A DNA stretch of 64,000 nucleotides, taken from assembly GCF_003286085.1 (NCBI RefSeq), contig NW_020825289.1:17112001-17176000 (forward strand), read 5' to 3'. How positions within the stretch are numbered: the first letter of the stretch is position 1; each line of letters opens with the position of its first letter. A model generated the notes under the pieces. That model was not told the DNA's origin, ran no database searches, and worked only from the letters and a program-made list of their open reading frames with translations. The translations under genes were made by a program, and so were the position numbers. Source of the stretch: Drosophila persimilis (Eukaryota > Arthropoda > Insecta > Diptera > Drosophilidae). Shown here in pieces: positions 13,701-26,770 of this stretch.

Positions 13701-16700
13701 TGCGAGTGCCTGCGGCTCTCCTCCATCTTCTATAAATGAGTGAAATTGCCTGACCAGGCCTGGGATTGCCATTGCCATTGCTTGGGCCACTAACTTGACA
13801 CACACGACGCACGATTATCATCAATCTTGGGGGCCGGGGCACAGGAAATACTGGTAATTTTCTAGACCCCACCGCACTGCCAGCCAGCCCCATCATCCTT
13901 TGCAATGACCAATTACACTTAACGGGCATGCATACAAAATAAATTAGAAAACCTCAACTGCTCAACAGATGGGAATGGCACTGCCGCACGGCTGCGCAGG
14001 AGGTGGAGGTCAGCGCCAGTCGGAGTCGCAGTGGGTGTTGTCTCGTCCCAATGGGTAATGGCTCCACTCTTCCTCCGCCAATATGCTAAGCAGTGTCAAT
14101 GTGTCAATGTTGCCGCGTAAATCCATCAAAGAGAAAGAGAGTTCCAATGGAGTTCCAAACCCGTTTAGCCCCCCGCCTCGACGGACCGCAAACTGGCTAC
14201 AAATGTGATAATTGTAAAGCATTTAGTTGGGATATTAGAGATCCATAGCCACTCCTGCCCAGGCCCAGGCCCAGGCACAGGGAACCAGGAACCAGGCCCC
14301 ATCCTCGACGGATCTGCGGCGGCGCTATCTTCGTGCCGCTTCTGTCTTCAGTGTCTTCAGTACACTGTACACAGTGGCTGTCAATTGTATGTGCTGGCAG
14401 CGCAAATTGCCATTCGTTCTGTCGCTTCGTCTACTCTCGTCTTGGTGTGTCTCGCATCATTATCGGCAAACAACTTTTTGTTTGTTAATTGTTTCAAATG
14501 ACGCAATTTCTAGCTGCCATTTATAGAATTCTGATTCCGTCAGCTGATTGCGTCAGCAGTCTTTGGCCAAGAGCGCGCACCATCCATCCTCATGTTGCCG
14601 ATGTGAATGCCCTGCTCCATGGCCATGCCACAGCCACTGCTCCAGCCGAGAGTTGGAGTCATCAACTCAACACCCGATGAATGCAGTAGCCGGAAATTAT
14701 GTGCTACGCCTGGCGGCCAATCAATAACACTGCATTAAGGCCAAATACTGAGCCAATAAATTGTGGCATTTACCCATCAGCCTGCCTCTGCTCTGCTCCT
14801 CCAAAGTGGGAAAAATCAGTCGAGTACGATCTCTCTGAGACAGTTCCACAGAGTGGTAGACTTCCCGTCTATTTTAGGAGTAGATCATCTCAATCTTAGA
14901 TCTCTTTTGGGTCTCAACACCAAGATCTTGCGGATCTATCCTTTAAGACCCCCAAATTTCAGGAAGCAACATTTGGAAACCAGATTGCAGACACCGTTTT
15001 TCCTGGTCCCAGTCCCCCCCGCAGGGGTTGGGGCTTAAATTAGACGCATGATCAATTGGGCGAACCGAACCGAACCGAACCGAAAAACCAACTTGCTTTG
15101 CTGGAGAGCTGGAGACCTGCCATCCCATTTGGCCATATTTAAAACATGAGATGCAAAACACAGCTCCTCCCTATATCCCGTCTGTCCGTCCATGCCTCTC
15201 GTCAGCAGCTGGGGAACGGTAAATCCGCGGCAAGGCAAGGCCAAGGGGTAACTTTGCCCGGCGTGAACATTATGCGCAGCTGGCTAATTAAATTACACAA
15301 CAGTTTGGACACATGAGTGCCGGCCGAAGTGCGGGCAGGAGAGGGAAACGTCGGCAGATGAACAGTAAACCTGACCAAAAGAACGGATGCAACACAACTG
15401 TGTGGCATGCCTCTCGCCAACTCATACGAATGTCCATGACTTTGACTTTGACTCAGAGCTGCAACTGCGACTCCGACTGCAGACGGTTAAGCTTAATGCT
15501 CAAGCGGCGTCAACAGATGTAAATGTAAATGTTGCATGCACAAAAAGCTGCTCCGAGCTGCCGAGGCATGAGGCATGACTAGGCTGGGACTGCCACCTGA
15601 CTGTAGCTGTTTCTTTTCATGTTGCTGCACTCCTTCTCCTTTTTTCGGGGGAGTAGAACGGCGGAAGATGAGCAAAATTTATTAATTGTGAAGACAGCAA
15701 AGAAGAAGACATCAGAGTGAACAAATGGGGGGTCGATACTAGACGATACCAAGATGAATTTAATAATAAGGTGCCGTCGTCCGTTGAGGTGAGGACCATC
15801 AGCACTCTCTTGACTCTCAGAGAGACAAGCGCTAGAAAGAGATAGCGAACTTCTTATGTTCTACGGATGGTCCTCGAAAGAGAGCATCTTGGTCGATGCT
15901 TGCACAGATTCCATAATGTCAAAGACAGTTTCGTCTGGTTTATTCTGATTTCAGCAGCATATCCGATGGGGATTAACATTAGTAGCTGCAGATATAGTAA
16001 ATATCTAGCGGCATACTCCGCTCACCAATCTATTCTTCTCCCAGCATCTTGTTGCGCCAGCCAAGTACGTTCTTTGGGCATGAATTATTTCGGCCTTGTT
16101 AGACCGACTTGCGTGACGTAACTGTAAACCTACTCGTGCTTTGAGCCCCCCCTCCCTGGCTCTGGTTCCCTTTCTTCACCCTTGACAATTTGTCGCAATT
16201 TCTACGTCACGTCCATTGTTCATTCACTCATTCGGCTTCATTCAGTCGCTCCCAGTCGCTCAGTCACTCACTCATTCGCTTATTTACACATTTTTCAGCA
16301 CGGCGGCGTTTCAGCACTTGCTAAATTGTTGGTTTCCGCTTTTTAGCTGGCACGCTGGCTCTCTCCTGGCCCCTCTTGTTGGCCCGGCCAAATTGCTTGT
16401 GGAGAGAACAAGGCAGAAACACGGAAATAAGTCTAACTTATGGAGACCGAAGCTTGCAACACCCTTGCAGGTCGAGTGTTTCTATTATATGTACAACGAT
16501 GTGAATGTCCATGAATAGAATGAATAGACATTCGTCTTGGGATGTACAAAACAATGAGCGCATTCCCCAGCTGAACTTGATGGATCAGTGGATCACTGCA
16601 AGATTTCGTCCATCATATATCCATGCGTATTCTTATCGATATGTCAGCCTTCGATACAAACCAAAAGGAATACATCATATATTAAGACAATGGAGCGTAT

Positions 16701-19700
16701 TATTGAAAATCTGATGGATGAGTTTATGCTTCAAAATCACAGATCATGAGCGCTCACCAGCACTATGGAATAAATCAATCACTGATATCTTAGGGATCTT
16801 AATTTTATAGGTTTTACATAGGTTTCCACTTCTTAAAGTACACGAAACCATCCAATATTTATTTCATAGATTTGAAGCGTAGAAAAAAAGAAGCACTTTA
16901 AGATTTAATGATCTTACCTTTTTATAAAAACATCATTTGAACATATAATGTTTCGAATTGCGAAGCCCTTATTTCTTTCAGGCTCCCCTCCTCCACGGTG
17001 CAAACTTCTCCCTAATATCATTATGCCCTCGGCAAGGGTATATGGATCGTAATGAGAAGAGCAGAAGCCGCAGCATTTACCGCTAAGAAGTTTCGAGTGA
17101 AAGCGAATTGTGCATTGTTCTGGCCCTATTGAGTCATTTGCCTCGGACGGGAATGCGTTTACAGTAACTGCGAGAGGAGTACAGAGTATGGAGTATGGAG
17201 GAGCTGTGAGAGGCTCCGCTCCGCACATGCCTAACTGTACACCGAAGACAAATTAATAAGAAAATACTTAGGACGAACTCTAATCATAGGAATTAATTCA
17301 ATTGGCAGCACGAGAAAGTGTTGTTCTTGCGGCTCTCGGTTCTTCTCCTACAGTTTTTTACCATATTAAGGCAGCATTCGCTGGAAGAAGCTCTCTACGC
17401 TCGATGTGGCGGCATATAATTGCGTTTTCTTTTTATGTAACGACCAAACGACAGCGGCCGGCCGGTGCTGTGTTCTTACGATGGCCCGACTCGATGCCTT
17501 TTCACGCTTAATTGGCCATAAAAGTTGCTGTTGTTGTGTTGGCCACAAATGAGAATTTCATTGCCTCCATGCCGTGGCTCGAATGCCGCGAATCTCATTT
17601 ATCAAATGGCTTCTCTTTGATTCGAATCTGACACATTTCCATTGGGCCCATGACACACAAAAATTTTTGGTTGAATTTCCAGCATCGGTCATTAATCAAA
17701 TGATCATTGGGGGCGGGGCGCCGGGAAGACTTTACCAAAGACCAAGGCGAACAAACACCTTTTGAACCCTTAACCCAATTGCTAATTGTGGCCACAAATT
17801 CCACTGCCAGTCGACTCTCCTCTCACAATTATCGATAGGGTCAGCCCATAAATCTCTCCCGGGGTTAGGCTAATCAACTGAAGCGCCTCTCGGAACCGCC
17901 AAAGGTGTCCCGTCCGTACGGAGAAGGAACCGGAGAAGAGTGGAAATGTTCTATGGACACATCACATCCCATGCTCGTACTCGTCGTGCCACTCGTACAG
18001 CTGCGGTCAAGCCAAAAGGGGTCTCCAAAGGGGTTTCAGTGTCACATGGCGCTGTAGGATTTTTCGCTCCTAATATTTTGACCGCAGCTGTGTGTTGTCT
18101 ATTGTGCACAGCGTACAAGTACTCGTATTCGTATATGGGACATGGCCTGCTGTGAAGCTTTGGCCTGCAACCAACTGACCAAGTGACCGCCAGCCAAAAT
18201 TACAACAACTGGGAAATTTATTGCATCGAAGCCCTGGCTAGCGAGTGGAGACTCTTGCGGGAGCCAGGGAGGAGGAGGGGGGAATGCCTTGCCATTTGAA
18301 AGCGGTAATATTTTATTTTGCATTGAATTAGCGAGCCAGTGCCCGTACCCGTACCCGAGAGCCGTAATGCCCAAAAACGTTACCCGTGGGCGTTGTCTTG
18401 GCCACATTTGGGCATTGGGCATTAGCCACAGACAGAGAGAGCGAGAGAGCGAGAGGGGGAGCCACGCGAGTGTCGTGTTCTGGCCCACACCTGCAATTGA
18501 CATTATTATTTTGCAGTGTGTCCGGGGATTGCGATGCGGATTGCGTGCACCAGTGCACCGTGCACCGTGCACCAAAGGGAAGAGCGGCGACTGTTGCAGC
18601 TTGATTTATAATTGTCCAACTGGGTTTTTGGGTAGGCATTCCTTTCTACGCATCTTGATAAGTGCGTAGTTTATGGCCATGGCTTGGACCAGAGGACGGA
18701 GAGGGGGACAGGGGGTTAACTTGCATCTCGGCACGGTCATCGCTTGTCCGGGCACAAACTTGTTGAAAGGCGGCGGGCCGTGGAGTACGAGTACTCCACT
18801 CGTATGTATTTGTGGTCGGTCGTGTATCGCATGCCTGGCCATCTGGCCACGTTAATAACCGTTTTGGACATGCCAAGCGGCATTATTAACAGCATTTTCT
18901 TCTCCTTTTATTTATCTATCTCTTCTCTCTAGCTCTTCTCCATTTTTCGTTTGTCTGCGGCGCTTTTAATTGCCGCAACACAGAAATAGACAGAGAGAGA
19001 GAGAGGAGTCTGGGCGACATTTTAATTGAAATTCTACAGAAATAGCAACACTCTGCTACAAGATAAGGAACAATCTATGAGAAGCATCACCGAATGCGAG
19101 GGAACTGCATTTTATTGTCCACCAAAATATCCGAAGAAGACCAATGTTTTTAGAGGGTTCCGTAAATTAAAATTTGATCTCCAGCATGACTTGCAGTTCG
19201 GTTAGAAAGTGAGCTAAAAACTGTCCCAAAAGATAAGACAACGTAAATTATTATCAATTATGGTAAAGAGGTTATGTGTACCGTCATTTGGAGTAATTTA
19301 AGCAAACACAACTGGTCTGGAAAATTATACGATGCAATTGTAATAAAAAAGAAACACTAACATCACGGGGAGCAACCTCCGAGCAAACTTGTCGCATATG
19401 CTCTGGAAAAGTGGGGCCTTTTTTCCATTGTTTTCCCACAGTTGATTTTCAAAGTTCTGGCATCCAGTTCTGGGGAAATGCCTTGACTATTACGTAGTTA
19501 ATTGGAGGCTAATCTTCAACCCCGTTGCGTGGTGTAACCGCAAGAGTGCATTATGCGTCATCATCTACTCTGCTGGTGCCTTCCAATCCAATCCGCATCC
19601 AATTTGCCCTTGAAGAAAAGCGAAACCATTCCAAGAATGGAATGCAGAATCGCTTGCTTCCTGGATTCCCCCTGAATCTCATAGAGGGGAGGGGAGTCGA

Positions 19701-22700
19701 AAATTGCTTGATTTGACCGCCGGCTAACTGCCTTCTCCCGAGCTGCTTCCTGGTGGGATGCCTGAGCTTTATTCTCCTCTCTTTTGGATATGCATCTCTG
19801 GGCATTTCTTTTCAATTACCAAGGCAGCCACTCCTCCTCTTCCTCCTCCTCTTCGATCTCATGCTCCTCCTCACCCCTGTTCTCTGTGTAATTTGGACTT
19901 GAAACGCATTCACGTGCTGCTCCCTCGACGCTGCTCTCTTTGATAAGCAGCTGCGGGCTGTGCAACATGAGGGAGGAGCACATCAAAAGAGTCGGGACAC
20001 GAACTGGCTCTCTGCTCTCTGTGCTCCCTGCTCGTTAGTTAGACAACTCAAAAAATCCAGTTCATTTCGATGTGTGCTGATTCTCGGGGCTGCTCAGGCT
20101 TCGAATTGCAATAAATTAATTAACAGCCATTTTTCGTTGATTTTATCGCCCTGAAACGCTGCTCCTCCACGCCTTGATGCGCATCGAGGCTATTAAAAAT
20201 GGAAACTGGGATAATTAAACGTCAACACTATTTTTAATCAGAGCAAACGAAAAGACTGGCAGAATAAACAGCCCCAACACATGACACTCGAGGGAGAGTC
20301 TCTTCTCCTTCCCCTTCGTCTCTTGCTCTCCCTCTCTTTTTAATAGCATTTGTTATTATTGTCATTAAAAGTCAAAGCACACACAGCGCAGACACGATAA
20401 GCTCAGCTCTCTCTCTCCCATTGCGCTCTCTCGCATAAAGCTCTTGTTTGCTTTTGTTTTTGTTTTTGCAATGTCATTGACTCTGGTACGTGCGTGTGCG
20501 TGAGCGTGTGCAAATTGTGCTGGGAATATCCATCTTAAGGCCATCCATCCACACACGCCACGCACTTGCTTCTTTGGAAATCCAAAACAGCTCTGCATTT
20601 AAAGGAAAGAAACGGTCAGTGACTCCGTCGAAAAGAAATGAGCCGAAATCTATTCATCGGCACACAAATGAATTAAACTGAAAAGAAAAGCCGAAGAAAA
20701 GCAATAGCCGCAGATCGAAGCTTTTTATACCCTTTGCAGATTCATCCTGCCTATAATTGGAACTGTACCAAACATTCGGTTCGGACTGTCTTAAGAATGA
20801 TATCTGCACTTAAATAAATGTAAAAATAAAATAAAAATAAGTGTAAGTCTAACACAAAAAATAATAATCTATTTGCAGTGAAACTATTTATTTTAAGTGA
20901 ATTTCATGGTTTTTTTTCTGGGTGTAGAGTCTATAGCTTAGCCGATAGGTATAGCCAATAGTTATTTCGCTGCCAGAGTATGTCATAACTTTTGAACAAA
21001 GAAACAAAGCTTTCTTTCATCCCAAAGATTACCCAATACTCGCACTGTGGGGTCTCTTAGGCGATCAATCGACACACACAAAAGCAACAAAAACAGCCCC
21101 ATGCCTTAGTCTTACTCATGTGGATCCCCGAGTGGGACAGGACAACAAATAAATATGATAAATTTGCCACATGCAGTTAGACATGCAATTTATCATGACC
21201 AGAGGTAGCGGCTGGAGAGCGGCGAGGGGGGTGCGGCAGAACACTCCCCGCCGTTGCGGGTCAGAGCGTCTAATAGATTAAATAAATTTCGCATAAATTA
21301 TGCAATTGTGGCAGGCATATTTCTTGCCAGCCCGAGGCGGGGCCGGGGCCGGCCGGTGGCGTCTTACGCATCTTCTCTGCCTTCATTCTCCACGCTTTCC
21401 TTTACGCCTTATTAATTTCCATGTGGAGTTGATCCTGTTCTGGCACTGGCTCTGCTGCTCCGTTAGCTTCGACTCGTACTGTCGGCTGCTTTTGAAACGT
21501 TCCACGCAGCAACACACAAATGCATCTCGCATTCGCGTATTCGGTAATTAAAAACCCAACGAGCCGCTTGGGGACTTTGACTCCGACTCAGACTCCAACT
21601 CGGACGCGGATGCGGACACAAAGTTGGCTCTAACTCTAACGGTAAGCAGGTTGCTCTCCGCGCGAGCGCCCACCAGGATTAGCTACAGGTTTTACCACCA
21701 GCACCACCACCCCAGGCGACTCCCTCCCCCCCTTCTACTGCTGCCGCGAATTTACATAATATTTGCTCTAGATTCCATCTTGTCCCCTCGGGCCGCTTTC
21801 ACACGCATAAACCAAGTCGCGGGCCCGAGATCTCTACTGCTTCGAGTCCGTCGTCTTATCAGGCCTCATAAATATGTTCTCGCCGTGCCTTTGGGCGATC
21901 GACGCTCGACGCTTGACAATTTCTTTAAGTAAATTTTTCTTCTGCGAGAAATGAGAGCGGAAACTAAAGGCTGGGGAGAGTGGAGTGGAGGATCCGTGGT
22001 ATGCAAAAAGCATGGAAAGTGGATTGCAGATTGAAGAATCTTGACTAGATTGGAGCTCGATCAAAGATCTCATTAATTCTTTCTCCTTTTCATGTGGCAT
22101 AGTTCACAAGTTTGGGCTTCGCATTGAAATGTATTGAATGCTCTCGATAAAGATCATATTACAAGTTTCACGGGCATCTCAAGATATATTGTAGAACTCC
22201 GCTGTTCATAAATAAAAGTTAATAGAAATTTCTATTAGATTTAGAAAGATTTAAAGAAATCTAAATATTTTGTATGATCTTTAAGGTTTCATTATTATTT
22301 TTTATTTATTTGTTTTTTGGTACAAGTATTCAAAAACTGAGCAAGAATAGATTGAAAATCAATCAGAGTAGCTCTGTCTCTCTCTCTCTCTTTGGTTATC
22401 CATTCCATTGGTTACTCATTCCACAGGTATTAATCATAGAGTTCCCATAAAATTATTCAGTTTCGCCTTCTCGGCAAGCATCTCCGTCCACATGGAGAAC
22501 ATGCAAATTTAGTAGAAGTTGCAGTTGTTGCTGCCGCTGCCGCTGCGACTGTTGCCACATCTTGGCCTAATACAATTAGTCTTGTGTAATACGCATGCCT
22601 TATGCTTGGCTTGGTTCGAGCCGGTGCCGGTGCCGCTGCTGGAGGAGTGCCGTGCCAAACCCGTTAGTGGTCGAGAGTACATATACAGTTAGCCACTGCT

Positions 22701-25700
22701 TGCCTTCTCCTTCTCCGGTCCGGTCCCTCCCCTTACGCAATTCGCGCCACACGCCGCACATGTGTTTTGGAGTCGCCACCGATTGAAATTGCCTTGGGAC
22801 GGACGCGCGAATTGATTGTACAGTGGCCAAAGGAAAAGTTGAAAGCCTTTCGGCTGTTAGGCCGCCTCTACTCTCTCTCCAGCTCTGCGATTTGGACTAC
22901 CAACTTGTTGCCAAAATGGTCAGCGCATAACGGTAAACGCCAATCGAGGCAGAGCTGCCAAATCCCTACCCTGGCTGCTCCTCAGTCCCACAGTCGTCCG
23001 TGTCTGTGTCTGGGCCTAAAGTTGAACTAATTAAAGCCACAAAATCGAAGACAAAGCCAACAAAGCCACAGCTAGTGAAGTTGTCTTTGTCAGATCGAAA
23101 GGGCAATCGGATTATTATTCAATAAAAGAAAAGATGTGCCGTGCCGTGCCAGCCAGCAAAAAGATGGCCAGGCACTTGATGACAAATGCCTGGGCGGCCA
23201 ACAAAGGGCGGCCCAAAGTAGGAGTACGAGTACGAGTACTTGGGCTGAGCCCCTGCCTCCGGCTGGTATTCAGAGTCGCGGTCTGTGGCCGGTCCAGACC
23301 TTGCCCTTTAAGCGAGCCGCCTCTCTATTCGATTTGCTCGTTTTGTAATCGCAAGCTTTTAATCTGCCCATTGCCGCGCAGAGCCAGGCGAAGAGGGTCT
23401 GGGCCAGGCTTCAGTCCCCTCAAGGGCAAGGGCGAGACCAGCAGGCATTATTGGCATTGTTGCAGCCGCAAGCGGCCTTAACCCCTTGGTGACCTTGCGG
23501 AAATGGTGGAGTAAACGAGTAGAAGAAGTAGAATATAAATCGTAGCCATTGACATTTGCAAATTTCCAACACATGAGATCCAAACGTGTTCCTTAAACCT
23601 CCCTCCATCTCTCTCTCTGGGTTGAGATGCCTTTAATGGGTTAAGGAAGATACCAAATTCAGCAGCAGAAACCACAAACTTAACCCAAGACTCAAATCTC
23701 TCACAGTTAATGATCAATTTCTGTGGATTTGTAGTCCAGACCGTTCCAAGAGGCGTTTCGTTGCAGGTGTTGTTGGCACATGGCTGAGATATTTTCTAAA
23801 GGATCCCATGTGCATACACATTGACATTCCTTCGCCCAAAAACATTCCCACACATCGATCAACTACTCGTACTCGTATGAGGCCCAAACGTGTTCGCCCA
23901 TCGCATCATTTCTCTGGGTCAGGCACTCCAACATTGAGTGCCATTAATGGGTTAAGAGTTCAGCGGGAGAGGGGACACAGGGACAGGGACAGGGGCAGGG
24001 TATGTGGCAGGAGCGTCCATGTAGCAGACACGAGTCTGCACCGAAGAAGCAGCGGCTCGATTTTATTAGCTTAGCAAAAGGCTTTGATTGTTCTTGTTCC
24101 TCTCGTTGCTTGTTGTTGTTTTTGTTGGGGCTGTTATGGCCTGTTGCGCTTGTCTAGACGGGCAATTTTTCACACACACAGACACACACACAGCCACACA
24201 CACACATAGAGATATAGCCATTGGGGAGCTGGACTTGCTCTAAAATTGGCATTTTTCGCACACATAAGGCAAAAATGTAAAGCGAAGTCAAGTCTCTCTT
24301 GGCCTGAGCCACAGCCAGAGCCACAGCCAGAGCCACAGCCAGAGCCCCAACCGATGCCGAAGCGGTTTATTTGCCTTGTGTGGCATCAGCTTCATCATCA
24401 TCATCATGGTCATCGTCTTGGTCTTGTCTCTTCGTCTTGGCCGCTGCTGTGGTCATCCCAACGCTCTGACTCTGACTCTGAGCCTATGCCCGCTGGCATA
24501 ATGTGCCGGAGCTTGGACATGGACATGGACATCGACATAGATGTGGTGTCTTGGACTCTTGGAGTCTCGGTCTCGGTCTGGTTCTGGGTCTCGAGACTTT
24601 GGCAATTTCTTTATTACGAGCATTTCGTTTGTTGTGTTGTCCTTCTAGGCCGCTGGGGCGGAGAGTCTCCCCTGTGGCTAGCTCTCTGTTGCCTGTCACA
24701 GATCCGCTGATCATTATTGTTCCATCCACGTTGTTGCAAGCCACCCTCGACTGCTCCTCCTTCGATCCCATCCCAGCCAATCCCATCACAATGCAATGTC
24801 AATGTTTTGTCTTAATGCGACAATGCTCGATCTCTGCCTCTTGCCTCTTGTCTCTGGTCTGTTGTCCCTCTTCATGTTATTTAAATGGAGAGAGGGTGGC
24901 AGTGGAAGCTACATCGGCGGATGGGAAGATTTACAACAGCCTCTGCGATAGACGACAATTTATTATATCTATATGGCCAGTTCTTCAGTCATACATACAT
25001 TCGTTCTGGCCATAAATTAAACGATCTTGATGTGGCAGCGGTCTTCAGGAGGAGAGCGAGGAGGCTCCACAAGGTCGCGTGTTCGCGCTGCTCAGCCGGC
25101 AATTAAACGAGTTAATCACAGTTCGATGATTTGTCAGTTTTGCTGCAGGAGGGGGCGGACGTCGGCCTGGTGGGCAGGGGAAGGTCATCATCCCCCCATC
25201 ATCGTGTGCACTGGACTGTGGAGGCTGCCGCTGCCGACCGCAAGCAGCAATGACATCATCGAGAGTCACTGCTCCTCCATCCGATCGCAATCCGCAGTCA
25301 AGTGGCAGAGCAAGAACTTTACTGGCTTTCATCGAACACTCGGAAGAGTTTCTTTCTATCGCACAAACCGGAGACTTTTACTTTTCCTAATGCAAGAGAC
25401 CCCCAGACAAACAAAAGTTTCGCTTTAGTTAGTCAGACACGCCCACGTTGCCTCCCACTCCTCTTTTGCGCCGCGATTCAACAGTTGGCAAAGATATAAT
25501 TTGGCTTTCAGCTTCGTCTGGCTGCTGCTGCTGCTGCTGCTGCTAGTGCTGCTGCCGCTCTTGTCTCGCTTCGGAGGAGAGCGAACAGAGTTCTCCCGTA
25601 AATTATAGCCTCGTCTTCAGCTTTTTCTATAGATTTGTTACTGCACGAGTGTGCAGTGTGTTGGTGTGTGTGTTTGTATTACCCGATATGGAGATACACA

Positions 25701-26770
25701 CACACATATATTATATATTGTATCTGTTTTATGTATTTTTAGGCTGCATCTTAATTCCCGAGACCAGTTCGCCTACACGTCGGCGTCCGAGTCGAGTCGC
25801 GTCGAGTGTCGCCTGATTCAGCTTTATTTCGCTTTTATTTCTTCATTTTTCTCGCGTAATGTTTTTGCACTTGCCAAAGAGAGGGCCGTTAATTCTCTCC
25901 TTTCCTTTCTGAATGCCTTTTAATAAGGCCCAGCCAATACTCGATCGTTTCCACCTTGTGGAGCCTTTATATAGCCTTTATATTTTCATTTATCGCGTTT
26001 TTTCATAATTCTCTCTTCCATATTATCTTGTTGCCTTGGATGTAGGTGTTTTTTTTTTGTTGTGTTTGAACGTGTCATGTTTCAGGTCCCCCACCCAAAA
26101 CCTCCTCCCCCCGTCGCCAAGTGTGTTTGTGTAGGTGTCTTGCCGTTTCTTTTGTTTTTTTGCCGCGCTCGCTGGCTTGTTGGTTCGTTTGTTTAGTTGT
26201 AAGGCAACAGGGCTACGGCTACCAGTTGCAGAACCAGGTTCTCGGCTAATGACTAATGTGCCAGGGCATACATTTGCGATGCGGAGAATATGCCGTGCAT
26301 GGCCATCCATCCCAATCCCAATCCCATACCATCCCATCCGCTTATAAGGCAGGAAGAGAGCTCAGCTTTGGCTGTCGGTGAGTGAATCATGACAGGGCCA
26401 CACACACTTGGGCACCAAGTTCGTTGCCTCAGTCTTTCGTCAAAGAAAAAAGCTCTGCTGTGACGCAGGAATGACCATCGCCAGCACCCGCCCGCACACT
26501 TGGCGATCGTTAGATTCGGACATCAGCTGAAATGGCCACAAAATGTACGTACTCCACTCGACTGAAAACGAGGTCACCTTAGCGCGGATTCGGTGTGGCC
26601 AAAATATAAAAATGTTTTCTGTTTCATTGCGCACAAAATGACATCATGAGCGGAGAGCTTGCAGAGCTTTCAGCTTGCACTTGAGAGCTTAATTTACGGC
26701 GTAGCTTACCTTTGGCCTGGGCTAATCCGCAGCAGAGGGCCGTCAGCCACAGAGTGCGCCACATTGTCAT
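7750..26770 (-). CDS. qsm: Quasimodo, GPI-anchored zona pellucida (ZP) domain protein
   Basis: Seven coding exons: 26710-26770, 9596-9816, 9311-9519, 8601-8709, 8414-8535, 8075-8349 and 7750-7997. All phases join, giving 414 residues. Exon 1 encodes only the signal peptide (MTMWRTLWLTALCCGLAQAK). The ZP module runs from about residue 24 (KVHCSEDQMRVDIGLL) to the cysteine-rich CLDKCLGTQC near 284-293. A furin-type RRKR sits at 302-305. The C-terminal ~20 residues (395-414, LSLACVWTLLCALSW) are hydrophobic after small residues, as in a GPI signal. In D. melanogaster, Qsm is an extracellular membrane-anchored ZP protein acting in light input to the circadian clock (family knowledge). Assignment rests on these features and on neighbouring Nnf1a, bl and hil. 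Another ZP paralogue is the main alternative. Confidence 0.85.
8710..9310 (-). other. qsm intron 3 (601 nt) with hexanucleotide repeat
   Basis: GT-AG intron between exons 3 and 4. It holds a (CAGTGG)n tract at 9232-9276 close to its donor, plus G-rich sequence near 9045-9075. No nested gene is seen. Confidence 0.7.
9232..9276. repeat. (CAGTGG)/(CAGCGG) hexanucleotide tract
   Basis: About seven tandem hexamers, mostly CAGTGG with CAGCGG variants, ending about 30 bp from the qsm exon 3 donor at 9305-9310. Confidence 0.9.
12595..13050. mobile_element. DINE-1/INE-1-like (Helitron-derived) remnant
   Basis: Two blocks typical of this very abundant Drosophila family are present. One runs from a TTATACCCG start into CAGTTAGCATGTGTGTTGC and a TCTCACTCTC/GAGCGCGCACAC segment (12615-12680). 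The other is GCTCTAGCTTTTATAGTCTC leading to TACTTTATGGGGTCGGAAAC, TTCCTTCTG and GTGTTACAGACAT, with a degenerate TATACCCC end (12900-13025). Identification is from memory of the family consensus. It is non-autonomous and has no coding capacity. The edges are approximate. Confidence 0.72.
13171..13197. repeat. (GT)n microsatellite
   Basis: About 12 GT units in qsm intron 1. Confidence 0.95.
20727..21055. repeat. Possible mobile-element fragment, AT-rich
   Basis: It begins with TTTTTATACCCTTTGCAG, an end-like motif seen in Drosophila non-autonomous elements, and continues AT-rich with unusual composition for this intron. I cannot name a family and see no terminal repeats. Confidence 0.3.

Larger units (their letters stand above)
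9817..26709 (-). other. qsm intron 1, 16.9 kb, no nested gene recognised
   Basis: Donor GTAAGC (26704-26709) and acceptor TTTCAG (9817-9822) on the minus strand. The interior is unique-looking intron sequence with many CT, GT, CAG and CCTC tracts (for example 10391-10417, 24178-24205, 25527-25554), a DINE-1-like remnant at about 12.6-13.05 kb and AT-rich patches near 16.5-16.9, 19.0-19.4, 20.7-21.05 and 22.1-22.45 kb. Open frames inside are short and low-complexity; none resembles a known protein. Such a long first intron commonly holds enhancers, but that is inference. Confidence 0.7.
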
